Program-made: the position numbers and the translations under genes
Shown here: positions 1 through 7,024 of the stretch, piece after piece
Layout: each line of letters opens with the position of its first letter
Position numbering within the stretch: position 1 is the first letter of the stretch
DNA from: an uncultured Oscillibacter sp.
GTDB taxonomy: Bacteria > Bacillota > Clostridia > Oscillospirales > Oscillospiraceae
Direction of reading: 5' to 3'
NCBI GenBank assembly: GCA_900551885.1
Contig: URXS01000055.1
Span: 1-12,875, forward strand
Length of the DNA stretch: 12,875 nucleotides
Notes under the pieces: generated by a model
What the model was told of the DNA's origin: nothing
Seen by the model: the letters and a program-made list of their open reading frames with translations, nothing else
The model's database searches: none

Positions 1-60
1 TGGGGCCGGTCCCTTTGACCCTGATGTAGGCAATCCTACCGTAGGGAAGCGCAGAGATAC
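1..60 (+). promoter_or_regulatory. TPP riboswitch (THI element), 3' half, cut by the window edge
   Basis: Bases 11-50 match the 3' half of the thiamine pyrophosphate aptamer. They contain the CTGAT box (21-25), a small hairpin GTAGG/CCTAC around CAAT (26-39), and the conserved CCGTAGGGAAGC run (39-50), in the same order and spacing as in E. coli thiM/thiC leaders. The 5' half (the GGGGTGC...CTGAGA side) would lie left of the window, so the element is partial here only because of the window edge. It is read on the + strand and is followed 20 or so bases later by an intrinsic terminator (72-101). What is odd is the target: no + strand gene follows until 8274, and the next gene (115-1473) is convergent. 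Family recognition is secure from the motif order; the regulatory target is not. Confidence 0.85.
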
Positions 61-71
61 GAAAGCAGCTA

Positions 72-101
72 CGCCGTCCCTTTTGGGACGGCGCCGTTTT
101 T
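72..101 (+). terminator. Intrinsic terminator behind the TPP riboswitch
   Basis: A 9-bp perfect stem (CGCCGTCCC 72-80 with GGGACGGCG 85-93, loop TTTT) is followed by CCG and five T (97-101) on the + strand, so it ends transcripts coming from the riboswitch. The minus-strand side lacks a clean T-run, so it is a poorer terminator for the convergent permease gene, whose stop codon is only 13 bases away. Bases 9-13 (GTCCC) could in principle pair with GGGAC of the stem (85-89), which would be a possible antiterminator; this is an inference. Confidence 0.75.
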
Positions 102-114
102 CCGCGATAAAAGT

Positions 115-1473
115 TCAGTTGTTTTTCTCCTTGGGCAGAACCAGATTCAGCAGCACCGCCATGATGGTGGCCACCACCACAGGGGACTTGCCGAAAATCA
201 TGGTAAAGCTGTCGGGGAACTGGTTCAGGGATCCGGCCGCCTGGGAGATGCCCACACCCAGGGCAGCGGAGAGCCCCACGATGGTGGTGTTTCGGGCCGT
301 CAGATCCTGGGAGGCGATCAGCTTCATGCCGGTCATGGCAATGGTGGAGAACACCGTCACCGTGGCGCCGCCCAGTACGCACTGGGGGATGGTGGTGAGA
401 ATGGCGGCGAACTTGGGGGACAGGCCCGCCAGCAGCAGGAAGGCGCCGGTCAGGGCAAATACGATACGGTTGATTACCTTGTTGGTGGTAACGATGCCCA
501 CGTTCTGGGAGTATGTAGCGGTAGGCAGGCCGCCAAAAAGAGCGGTCAAAATATTACTGGCGCCATAGGCAATAATGCCGCCCTGGAGTTCCTTGTCGGT
601 GGGCTCCCGATTCATGCCGCCTACGGTGGTGGCGGTGAAGTCGCCGATGGCCTGGATGGAGTTGATGGCAAACAGCAGCCCGATGGCGATGCAGGAGGAC
701 AGGTCGAAGGATACGCCGAAGTGCATGAACCGGGGAAGGGAGAACCAGGCGGCGCTGCCCACATCGGAGAAGTTCACCATGCCGAAGGCCAGGGCCACCA
801 CGTAGCCGAATACCATGCCGATCAGGATGGAGGCCAGCCGGCATAGGCCCTTGCCCCGGTGGTTCAGAACCAGCACCGCTGTCAGGGTCAGGGCAGCGAC
901 CAGCCAGTTCTGCCAGGAGCCGTATACCAGGGCCTCCGACAGGCCCTTGGCGGCGATGGACTCTGCTGTGTTGGCGGTGCCGCCGGCCATATAGTTGATG
1001 GCGGTGGGATACAGAGAAAGACCAATGGTGAACACCACGGTGCCGGTGATCACCGGCGGAAACAGCAGCCGGATCTTCTTGACAAAGAGCCCCACGATAA
1101 TGGCGACAATGCCGCCCACGATCATGGCGCCGGCAATGGCTGCCACGCCGCCACCGCTGGCGGCAATGGCCTGCATGCTGGGCACGTAGGCGAAGCTGAC
1201 GCCCAAAATGACCGGCAGGCCGGAGCCGAAGCGCCCGCCAATGGGATAGAGTTGCAGCAGCGTGGACACGGCAGACATGACCAGAGATGCCTGAATCAGC
1301 AAAACCTGATCCGACAGGGACAGTCCGATAGCGCTGGCGATCATGATGGGGGGCGTGACACAGCCCACGATCATGGCTACCAGATGCTGCAATGCCAGGG
1401 AGACAGAGGTGCCAATGGGAGGGACGCCGTGGAACTGGAACAGAAGTTCCCGGCGGTCAGCGGGGCGATCCAT
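115..1473 (-). CDS. NCS2 family xanthine/uracil-type permease
   Basis: This 452-residue polytopic membrane protein belongs to the nucleobase:cation symporter-2 family (XanQ/PbuX/UraA), importing a purine or pyrimidine base with H+ or Na+. Family marks are the QH pair in the first membrane segment (residues 29-30), the TM8 region with IGDFTAT (276-282), GGMNREPTDKE (285-295), and the TM10 motif SQNVG (322-326) followed by IVTTNK. Length and about 14 hydrophobic segments fit the family. Two positions look unusual: Q274 sits where the base-binding Glu of XanQ/UapA (ESIGD-like motif) is expected, and N331 sits where the family signature usually has Thr. Xanthine or urate is the likeliest substrate, but the sequence does not settle it. 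The ATG start has AAAGGAG eight bases upstream (1482-1488). It is a single-gene unit with its own promoter; no purine riboswitch is seen in the short leader. Confidence 0.9.
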   Translation of the reverse strand: MDRPADRRELLFQFHGVPPIGTSVSLALQHLVAMIVGCVTPPIMIASAIGLSLSDQVLLIQASLVMSAVSTLLQLYPIGGRFGSGLPVILGVSFAYVPSMQAIAASGGGVAAIAGAMIVGGIVAIIVGLFVKKIRLLFPPVITGTVVFTIGLSLYPTAINYMAGGTANTAESIAAKGLSEALVYGSWQNWLVAALTLTAVLVLNHRGKGLCRLASILIGMVFGYVVALAFGMVNFSDVGSAAWFSLPRFMHFGVSFDLSSCIAIGLLFAINSIQAIGDFTATTVGGMNREPTDKELQGGIIAYGASNILTALFGGLPTATYSQNVGIVTTNKVINRIVFALTGAFLLLAGLSPKFAAILTTIPQCVLGGATVTVFSTIAMTGMKLIASQDLTARNTTIVGLSAALGVGISQAAGSLNQFPDSFTMIFGKSPVVVATIMAVLLNLVLPKEKNN

Positions 1474-1529
1474 AGTCAGGACTCCTTTCGGGCGGGCAAA
1501 ATTATGAGGTTTTCTTACAGATTAATTCT

Positions 1530-1557
1530 ATCATAACATGAAATCCTATAAAAGCAA
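1530..1557 (-). promoter_or_regulatory. Probable sigma-A promoter of the NCS2 permease gene
   Basis: Read on the minus strand, TTGCTT (1552-1557) and TATGAT (1530-1535) are separated by 16 bases, about 57 bases upstream of the ATG. The surrounding gap is strongly AT-rich. I found no clear operator palindrome and no PurR-like box. Confidence 0.55.
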
Positions 1558-1651
1558 ACAAAAATTTTGGAAAGAAAAAAATTTTTTAGTACAATCTGCG
1601 GCAAAAGCAACACTTATGAAAAATGTACGCAAATAACCACGCAAAAAAACG

Positions 1652-1687
1652 CAAAAAATGTGGGCATGCCGAAAGACATGCCCACAT
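1652..1687 (-). terminator. Intrinsic terminator of the amino-acid ABC operon
   Basis: An 11-bp perfect stem (1658-1668 with 1677-1687, loop of 8) lies just after the ATPase stop. On the minus strand it runs directly into six or more T (complement of 1653-1658) and then another T-run. It ends the ABC operon before the NCS2 promoter. Confidence 0.85.
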
Positions 1688-1691
1688 GGGG

Positions 1692-2414
1692 TTACAGCAC
1701 CTTGCTGAGAAAGTCCTGAAGACGGGGATTCTGGGGGTGACTGAAGAGCTGCTCCGGCGGAGCCTCTTCCAAGATATGGCCTTCGTCCATGAACAGCACC
1801 CGGCTGCCTACTTCCCGGGCAAAGCCCATCTCATGGGTGACCACCACCATAGTCATGCCGTCCCGGGCCAGTTCTTTCATGACGTCCAGGACTTCGCCCA
1901 CCATCTCAGGGTCCAGGGCGGAGGTGGGTTCGTCAAACAACATGACCTTGGGCTTCATGGCCAGAGCCCGGACAATGGCGATCCGCTGCTTCTGGCCGCC
2001 GGAGAGCTGGGCAGGATAGGCGTCGGCCTTTTCCTCCAGACCCACCCGCCGCAGCAGGGCGGTGGCAGTGTCGTCGGCCTCTGCCTGGGTCATCAGCTTG
2101 GTACGGACCGGGGCCAGGGTGATGTTTTTGCGGATGGTCATGTTGGGAAACAGGTTGAAGTGCTGGAACACCATACCCATCTGCTGGCGCAGCTTGTCGA
2201 TGTCAGCCTTGGGGTCGGTGATCTCATGGCCCTGGAAGGTGATGGTGCCGGCGGAGGGAATCTCCAGCAGGTTCAGGCAGCGCAGGAAGGTGGACTTGCC
2301 GGAGCCGGAGGGCCCGATGATGACCACCTTTTCGCCGGGATAGATGTGCTGGGTCAGATTGTCCAGGACCAGGTGGTCCCCGAAGGACTTGCTGAGGTTT
2401 TTAACGTCGATCAC
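1692..2414 (-). CDS. Polar amino-acid ABC transporter, ATP-binding protein (GlnQ/HisP type)
   Basis: This 240-residue protein is the cytoplasmic ATPase that powers the importer encoded by the two upstream genes. Walker A is GPSGSGKST (34-42), the Q-loop is at Q84 (VFQHFNLFP), the signature LSGGQKQR is at 137-144, Walker B with catalytic Glu is VMLFDEPTSALDPE (157-170), and the switch His is H194 (VVTHEM). Length and motif spelling are those of the PAAT family ATPases (GlnQ, ArtM/ArtP, HisP). The start codon is GTG at 2412-2414, chosen because AAGGAGG sits about 10 bases upstream (2425-2431) and because the start overlaps the end of the permease gene by 14 bases, which indicates translational coupling. 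The specific amino acid cannot be told from the ATPase. Confidence 0.95.
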   Translation of the reverse strand: MIDVKNLSKSFGDHLVLDNLTQHIYPGEKVVIIGPSGSGKSTFLRCLNLLEIPSAGTITFQGHEITDPKADIDKLRQQMGMVFQHFNLFPNMTIRKNITLAPVRTKLMTQAEADDTATALLRRVGLEEKADAYPAQLSGGQKQRIAIVRALAMKPKVMLFDEPTSALDPEMVGEVLDVMKELARDGMTMVVVTHEMGFAREVGSRVLFMDEGHILEEAPPEQLFSHPQNPRLQDFLSKVL

Positions 2415-3162
2415 TTTGACGCAGCCTCCTTTCCAGCTTGCCCTGGAGCCAGGTGAAGATCAACACCAGGATCAGGTACATGACAGCGGTGATGATGTAC
2501 GGATACATGGTCTCATAAGTACGGGTGATGATGGCCTGAGCGAAGTAGACGATTTCCTTGCCGCCTACCACGGAGATCAGGGAGGTATCCTTCAACAGGG
2601 TGATGAACTCGTTGCCCAGAGAGGGCAGGATGGCCTTAAAGGCCTGCGGGATCACAATGAACCGCATAGTGTCCAGATACCCCAGGCCCAGGGACCGGCC
2701 CGCCTCGCTCTGGCCAGGGTCCAGGCTCATGAGTCCGCCCCGGATGATTTCCGCCACATAGGCACCGGAGTTGATGCCAAGAGACAGCGCGCCGATCATG
2801 GTCTTGTTGCGGTTGCTGGCGAAGATCACCAGGCCCATGATCAACAACTGGACCATCATGGGGGTTCCCCGGATGATGGTCACGTAAATCTTGCACACAA
2901 AGTTGACCACGCCCAGGAAGGGGTTGCGCCTTCCCGGCCGCTGCTGATCGTGGGCGGTGCGGATCACCGCCACCACTACGCCCAGAATCACACCGATGAT
3001 CAGGGCAATGACAGTTACCTCCAGTGTGGTGACAAGACCCTCCAAATACTGCTTCCAGCGGTCGGCTTCGAACCAGGCCCGGTAGAACTTCATATAGGCG
3101 TCCTGCCAGAAGCTTGGGTTTTCCAGAGCCTTGAACGTCTCGTACAACTGGGTGAAATCCAT
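2401..3162 (-). CDS. Polar amino-acid ABC transporter, permease protein (HisM/GlnP type)
   Basis: This 253-residue inner-membrane subunit has the His/Glu/Gln/Arg/opine permease fold. An N-terminal segment of about 40 residues precedes the first TM (about 43-68), followed by IRGTPMMVQ (97-105), SGAYVAEIIRGG (132-143) and the EAA loop EAGRSLGLGYLDTMRFIVIP (153-172), which contacts the ATPase. C-terminal TMs end near residue 239. Only one permease is encoded, so the transporter is expected to use a permease homodimer. The ATG has a purine-rich GAGGGGGAG site 8 bases upstream (3171-3179). The 3' end overlaps the ATPase start by 14 bases; upstream, 79 bases with a hairpin separate it from the binding protein gene. 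Confidence 0.93.
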   Translation of the reverse strand: MDFTQLYETFKALENPSFWQDAYMKFYRAWFEADRWKQYLEGLVTTLEVTVIALIIGVILGVVVAVIRTAHDQQRPGRRNPFLGVVNFVCKIYVTIIRGTPMMVQLLIMGLVIFASNRNKTMIGALSLGINSGAYVAEIIRGGLMSLDPGQSEAGRSLGLGYLDTMRFIVIPQAFKAILPSLGNEFITLLKDTSLISVVGGKEIVYFAQAIITRTYETMYPYIITAVMYLILVLIFTWLQGKLERRLRQSDRR

Positions 3163-3198
3163 TTGCGCGCTCCCCCTCTTTCTTTTTGTGAACAGGCC

Positions 3199-3227
3199 AA
3201 AAGGAGCGGCTCATGGCCGCTCCTTTT
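3199..3227 (-). terminator. Intercistronic hairpin between binding protein and permease genes
   Basis: A 12-bp perfect stem (AAAAGGAGCGGC 3199-3210 with 3216-3227, loop of 5) lies between the stop of the lipoprotein gene and the permease start. On the minus strand it is followed by only a short T stretch within the stem foot and then GGCC, so it is more likely a leaky terminator or a 3'-end stabilising hairpin than a full stop. Such hairpins in binding-protein operons typically leave more binding-protein mRNA than permease mRNA; that role is inferred here. Confidence 0.65.
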
Positions 3228-3241
3228 GCGGAAACTGCGTG

Positions 3242-4096
3242 TCAGTCGGCAGTGATATACTTGTCAATGATGCTCTGAACAGTGCCATCCTCGATCAGTT
3301 CGTTGAGCGCGGTGTTGATGGCGTCCAGCAGGGCGGTGTTGCCCTCGTCCACGGCGGCGCAGTACTGCTCTTCCACCCAGGCGCCGTCCAGAATGGTCAG
3401 GCCGGCGTCAGGGTTGGCGGCCACATACTCCTGTGCGGGAGCGTTGTCAATGATGACGGCATCAATGGTGCCATTGATCAGCTCCTGCACAGCGGTGGCG
3501 CCGTTGTCATAAGCGATCACATGGTCCTCTCCGTAGCCGCCGTTCTCCGGGGTGTCGGAGGCATAGAGATAGCCAGTAGTGCCGCGCTGGGTGCCGATCA
3601 TGTAGTCACCCAGGTTGTCCATGGTCACGTCGGAGCCCTCCTTGACGATGACCACTTGGATGCCAGTGGCATAGGGGACGGAGAAGTCCACCACTTCGTC
3701 CCGGTCCTCACGGTAGGACAGGCCGGCCAGCATCATGTCGGCGGCATTGTTCTGCACTGCCAGCAGGGCGGAGTCGAACTCCATGTCGTCAATCTGGAGC
3801 TCCAGGCCCAGCTTATCGGCGATGGCCATGGCAATCTCGATGTCGATGCCCTCAAAGCCCTGGTATACACCCTCGCCGTCGGCTACCATCTCATAGGGAG
3901 GGAACTGGGCGTTGGTGGACATGATGAGCTTGCCCTCTTCCACAGTGGTGAAGGAGGCGTCAGCGGTATCGCCGGTGTCCTCGGTTTGGGTGTCGCCGGT
4001 GGTATCCTCGGTGGTGTCAGCGGTGTCGCCGCCGCCACAGGCGGCCAGGCTCAACACCATGGCCATGGTCAGCAGCAAAGCAAATAACTTCTTCAT
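3242..4096 (-). CDS. Amino-acid ABC transporter substrate-binding lipoprotein
   Basis: This 284-residue extracytoplasmic binding protein (SBP_bac_3 family) captures the substrate for the permease and ATPase downstream. It starts with a lipoprotein signal (MKKLFALLLT..., lipobox LAAC with Cys20), then a Thr/Asp-rich flexible linker (about 24-47), then the two-lobe domain. Ligand-site marks are FPPYE near 66-70, GFEGIDIEIA (80-89), the Arg-containing stretch GLSYREDRDEVVDFSVPY (about 125-142), and QRGTTG (about 169-174). The Arg and the DFSxPY pattern are typical for binding the alpha-carboxylate of an amino acid. The frame stays open 41 codons upstream, but that part covers the promoter; the ATG at 4096 fits the signal peptide and has AAGGAAG about 8 bases upstream (4105-4111). 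The exact amino acid is not predictable. Confidence 0.94.
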   Translation of the reverse strand: MKKLFALLLTMAMVLSLAACGGGDTADTTEDTTGDTQTEDTGDTADASFTTVEEGKLIMSTNAQFPPYEMVADGEGVYQGFEGIDIEIAMAIADKLGLELQIDDMEFDSALLAVQNNAADMMLAGLSYREDRDEVVDFSVPYATGIQVVIVKEGSDVTMDNLGDYMIGTQRGTTGYLYASDTPENGGYGEDHVIAYDNGATAVQELINGTIDAVIIDNAPAQEYVAANPDAGLTILDGAWVEEQYCAAVDEGNTALLDAINTALNELIEDGTVQSIIDKYITAD

Positions 4097-4124
4097 GATG
4101 TAATCTTCCTTCTTTTCATGGGCT

Positions 4125-4177
4125 CCCGCGGTCAGCGGGGCGTTTTCCATTGGCTCCGAGGCAGGAGGTGTCCTCCT
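4125..4177 (-). promoter_or_regulatory. Structured 5' leader of the ABC operon (two hairpins)
   Basis: The leader of about 88 bases holds two inverted repeats. AGGAGG-TGT-CCTCCT (4163-4177) lies close to the predicted transcript 5' end, and CCCGC/GCGGG with a 5-base loop lies at 4125-4139. Neither is followed by a T-run. I do not recognise a known riboswitch or T-box here. They could stabilise the 5' end or be bound by a regulator; I cannot tell. Confidence 0.4.
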
Positions 4178-4190
4178 CAGGAACACGCAT

Positions 4191-4219
4191 ACCTTATCAC
4201 TTCCCTGGAAGCTTGTCAA
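4191..4219 (-). promoter_or_regulatory. Promoter of the amino-acid ABC operon
   Basis: On the minus strand there is a consensus -35 TTGACA (4214-4219), a 17-base spacer and TAAGGT (4191-4196) as -10. This is the strongest sigma-A-like promoter in the window, placed about 95 bases upstream of the lipoprotein ATG. Confidence 0.75.
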
Positions 4220-4283
4220 TACTTTTCCATAGAAAAGTGAATAAATATTTGAAATGGCTGCAAAATCGGGAGAAGAATCCTAT

Positions 4284-4334
4284 AAAAAATAGTGAAAATG
4301 CCCGTCTCCCCGGAATAATACCCAGGGAGACGGG
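4284..4334 (-). terminator. Intrinsic terminator of the rubrerythrin gene
   Basis: A 10-bp perfect stem CCCGTCTCCC (4301-4310) with GGGAGACGGG (4325-4334) is followed on the minus strand by CATTTTCACTATTTTTT. The T-tail is absent on the + side, so it serves the minus-strand rubrerythrin gene about 40 bases upstream. Confidence 0.75.
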
Positions 4335-4375
4335 ACAAGTGAATGAATATTTGAGTGAATATACACGTTTCCGGC

Positions 4376-4987
4376 TCAATAGGCCCGGTTGGGGATGCCG
4401 AAGGGAGCTGATTCCAGTCGCAAGAAGAACCCACGGTCGTGGCCGCAGACCGGGCAGGCGGCGGGGGCGGCAGGACCCTGGTGGATATGGCCACAGTTGA
4501 GGCACAGCCAGCCCTGGCCCTCTCCGCCGGCAAACAGCTTTTCCTGTTCCAGTAGATCTGCCAGGGAACCAAAGCGGTCCCCGTGGGTCTTTTCAATGGC
4601 GGCGATTTGCCGGAAAGACGCGGCGATCAGGGGAAAGCCCTCCTTCTGGGCGATGTCGGCGAAGGCGGGGTATACCGTGCCATGTTCCTCGTATTCATTG
4701 CGCTGGGCCCCCCGCAGCAGAGCCGCGGCGCTGTCGGTCATGTCCACCGGATAGGTGCCGTCGATCTGAACGGCGCCCCCGGCAAAGGGCTCCATATGCT
4801 GGTAAAAGATCTCCGCGTGTTCCTTTTCCTGGTTGGCGGTGAATTGAAATACCATCTCCAATACATGAAGACCCTGGCGTCGGCACTGGGCGGCGGCGAA
4901 GGTATAGCGGTTGCGGGCCTGGCTCTCGCCGGCAAAGGCCCGCATCAGGTTTTTCAAGGTCTCGCTGTTTGCAAAATCCACAGGCAT
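4376..4987 (-). CDS. Rubrerythrin
   Basis: This 203-residue cytoplasmic non-haem iron protein reduces hydrogen peroxide in anaerobes. The ferritin-like diiron domain comes first and shows all expected ligands: E21 (AGESQARNRY), E54 and H57 (ExxH in QEKEH), E98 and E101 (ExxE in NEYEEHG), E132 and H135 (ExxH in IEKTH). A C-terminal rubredoxin-like domain follows, with C162/C165 and C178/C181 in CxxC pairs 12 residues apart, the same spacing as in Desulfovibrio rubrerythrin. Length is slightly above the usual 190 because of a C-terminal tail of about 15 residues after GFFLRLE. The ATG has GGGAGGGA six or so bases upstream (4993-5000). It appears to be a one-gene unit; no rubredoxin reductase gene is next to it. 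No PerR-like box was found upstream. Confidence 0.96.
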   Translation of the reverse strand: MPVDFANSETLKNLMRAFAGESQARNRYTFAAAQCRRQGLHVLEMVFQFTANQEKEHAEIFYQHMEPFAGGAVQIDGTYPVDMTDSAAALLRGAQRNEYEEHGTVYPAFADIAQKEGFPLIAASFRQIAAIEKTHGDRFGSLADLLEQEKLFAGGEGQGWLCLNCGHIHQGPAAPAACPVCGHDRGFFLRLESAPFGIPNRAY

Positions 4988-5136
4988 GGGGGTCCCTCCC
5001 GTTTTGTTTGGTTGGGAATAGTTTCCGCCAGAAACGGCGGTTTTATGCGCCTGGGCGTAAAAAGTCGGCCGGAAGACCTCGGCCTGTCAGATGCAGATAC
5101 CCGCCATGACGATTTGACGGAAAAACACCGACCCGT

Positions 5137-5171
5137 AAAGAATGAGCCGCCCACTGGGCGGCTTATTCTTT
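5137..5171 (-). terminator. Long intrinsic terminator downstream of the Na+/phosphate cotransporter gene
   Basis: A near-perfect 16-bp stem (5137-5152 with 5156-5171, loop ACT, one G-T pair) has a GC core GCCGCCC/GGGCGGC and A/T arms AAAGAAT/ATTCTTT. The arms give a T-rich tail in both directions. Its place 31 bases after the cotransporter stop makes it that gene's terminator; it also insulates rubrerythrin from read-through. Confidence 0.8.
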
Positions 5172-5202
5172 GCCAATAAGGATGAACACTCCCAACTGCC
5201 GT

Positions 5203-6954
5203 TCAGGATTCCTCCGGCAGACGGTACTTCCGCAGGTCCCGGCGCAGATCCTCGTCGAAGGAGCTGCCGGCCTTGACGGTGTGAAGATAGGTATGACTGT
5301 CCAACCCTCCGTCCCGCTCCTGGATCACGGCCACGGCAATGTTGGAGCAGTGGTCGGAGACACGCTCGAAATTGGTCAGCAGGTCGTTCAGCACGAAGCC
5401 AAGTTGAATGGTGCAGCGGCCGGACTGGAGCCGCTGGATATGGCGGCTGCGGATGGCCTCGATCAAACGGTCGATGGTTTCCTCCAGGGGTTCCACCTCT
5501 CCAGCCTGAGCGGGGTCATCCTCCTGGAAGCAGTGGAAGGCGGTGTCCAGAATGTCGGTCAGGGCCCCTGTCAGTACCCGCAGCTCCTCCTCGGCGTCGC
5601 CGGAGAAGGCCAGATCCTTCTCGTAAAGCTCCCGGGCAGAGTCCTGGATGTTCAGGGCGTGGTCGCCGATGCGCTCGAAATCGCCCACGGCGTGGAGCAG
5701 CCGGGAGACTGTTCGGATATCGTCCATGGAGACGCCGTGCTGGGACACTTCCACCAGATAGTTGCTGATGTGGTCCTCGTAGATGTCCAGCTTGTCCTCA
5801 TTTTGAAGGATCTGAGACTCCCGTTCCTCACTCCAGGCGGTAAGCTGTTCTAAGGACAGCAGCAGGTTTTCGTGGGCCAGTTTGCCCATGCGGTTGGTCA
5901 TGGCCACGCTCTCATTGATGGCCACGCCGGGTGTGCGCAGCAGCAGCGGATCCAGAAAGGCAAAGCGCTCTCCGGCGCTCTCGCTGCGAACCACTCTCCG
6001 CGCCAGTTTTTCCAACTGGCGGGAGAAGGGCAGCAGAATCATCGTGGTGAACACATTGAACACCGTGTGGCAGAAGGCAATTCCCACAGCGCCCACAGCG
6101 GCGTCCATAAATGCGAAATGGAACAACAGGTTGCCTCCATAGAAGAGAATCAGACACACCACGGTACCAATAATATTAAAGGAGATGTGGATGACCGCTA
6201 CTCGTTTGGCATTGCGGCTGACGCCGATGGAGCTCAGCAGCGCCGTGACACAGGTGCCGATGTTCTGGCCCATGATGACGGGAATGGCCATGCCGTAGGT
6301 AATGGAGCCGGTCAGGGCCAGGGCCTGCAAAATGCCCACGGAGGCGGCGGAGGACTGGATGATGCCGGTGAAGACCGCACCAACTACCACTCCCAGCAGG
6401 GGGTTGTTGAAGGCCGTCAGCATGCTGGAGAACTCCGGCATATCCGCCAGAGGGCTGACGGACTGCTTCATCAGCTCCATGCCATACATCAAAATGGCAA
6501 AGCCCACCAGAATGCGGCCGATATCCCGCCGTCGCTGTTTCTTGGAGCCCATGATCAGAATGATGCCGGCCAGGGCCAGCAGGGGAGAGAAGTTCTCCGG
6601 TTTCAGCAGGTTCACAAAGACATTCTCACTCTCGATTCCGGTCAGGGCCAGAATCCACGCCGTGAGAGTGGTGCCGATATTGGAGCCCATAATGACCCCG
6701 ATGGTCTGGCCCAGCTCCATGACGCCGGAGTTTACCAGACCCACCAGCATCACCGTCATGGCCGAGGAGGACTGGATGGCGATGGTGATACCGGCCCCCA
6801 GCAGGAGGCTTTTAAAGGGATTGGAGGTCATGCGTTTGAGCAACCGCTCCAGCTTGCCGCCGGCCATTTTCTCCAGACTTTTGGACATGGTCGTCATGCC
6901 GTAGAGAAAGAAGGCCAGGCCGCCGCAGAGGGTAAACAGGGAAAAAATGTCCAT
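5203..6954 (-). CDS. Na+/phosphate cotransporter family protein with PhoU-like C-terminal domain
   Basis: This 583-residue membrane protein is of the NptA/YjbB type, moving phosphate coupled to Na+. The membrane part (about 1-320) holds two Na_Pi_cotrans repeats with the diagnostic motifs QSSSA (61-65) and GSNIGTT (90-96), repeated as QSSAA (200-204) and GQNIGT (229-234). The rest (about 330-583) is charged and helical, with PhoU-like stretches such as ERIGDHALNI and ERVSDHCSNIA that usually bind metal clusters. The frame is open to an ATG at 6972, but the ATG at 6954 is preferred because GAGAGG lies 9 bases upstream and the protein then begins directly with the first TM. Bacterial homologues with PhoU tails have been linked to phosphate export as well as import, so direction is uncertain. 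It is a single-gene unit with a promoter and terminator; no pst or pho gene is nearby. Confidence 0.92.
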   Translation of the reverse strand: MDIFSLFTLCGGLAFFLYGMTTMSKSLEKMAGGKLERLLKRMTSNPFKSLLLGAGITIAIQSSSAMTVMLVGLVNSGVMELGQTIGVIMGSNIGTTLTAWILALTGIESENVFVNLLKPENFSPLLALAGIILIMGSKKQRRRDIGRILVGFAILMYGMELMKQSVSPLADMPEFSSMLTAFNNPLLGVVVGAVFTGIIQSSAASVGILQALALTGSITYGMAIPVIMGQNIGTCVTALLSSIGVSRNAKRVAVIHISFNIIGTVVCLILFYGGNLLFHFAFMDAAVGAVGIAFCHTVFNVFTTMILLPFSRQLEKLARRVVRSESAGERFAFLDPLLLRTPGVAINESVAMTNRMGKLAHENLLLSLEQLTAWSEERESQILQNEDKLDIYEDHISNYLVEVSQHGVSMDDIRTVSRLLHAVGDFERIGDHALNIQDSARELYEKDLAFSGDAEEELRVLTGALTDILDTAFHCFQEDDPAQAGEVEPLEETIDRLIEAIRSRHIQRLQSGRCTIQLGFVLNDLLTNFERVSDHCSNIAVAVIQERDGGLDSHTYLHTVKAGSSFDEDLRRDLRKYRLPEES

Positions 6955-6980
6955 GTCGTCGATCCTCTCCATTTTCCGTG

Positions 6981-6996
6981 CCGCCCGGAAGGGCGG
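6981..6996 (-). promoter_or_regulatory. Leader hairpin upstream of the cotransporter gene
   Basis: CCGCCC (6981-6986) pairs with GGGCGG (6991-6996) around the tetraloop complement of GGAA, inside the 5' UTR about 20 bases before the ribosome binding site. There is no T-run, so it is not a terminator. A role in mRNA stability or translation control is possible but unsupported. Confidence 0.4.
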
Positions 6997-7024
6997 TCAT
7001 CCATTCTATGTATGGCACCCCATC

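Noticed and set aside
1474..1650. Purine riboswitch upstream of the NCS2 permease
   Set aside because: The leader after the predicted -10 is only about 50 bases and shows no aptamer core; the A/T-rich repeats there look like ordinary promoter DNA.
1623..3255. Long + strand open frames opposite the ABC ATPase and permease genes
   Set aside because: The opposite strand encodes complete ABC transporter motifs with ribosome binding sites; these frames are His/Gly/Gln-rich shadows without a Shine-Dalgarno.
4097..4190. T-box or amino-acid riboswitch in the ABC operon leader (a GACCGCGGG stretch caught the eye)
   Set aside because: No full T-box sequence, no specifier stem and no terminator/antiterminator pair; the leader is too short.
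4097..4219. Upstream extension of the binding lipoprotein to an ATG at 4219
   Set aside because: The extension spans the operon promoter and would bury the lipoprotein signal peptide inside the protein.
5025..5045. Hairpin CCGCC/GGCGG followed by TTTT on the + strand
   Set aside because: Only a 5-bp stem with a short T-run and no + strand gene to end; more likely chance pairing in the rubrerythrin upstream region.
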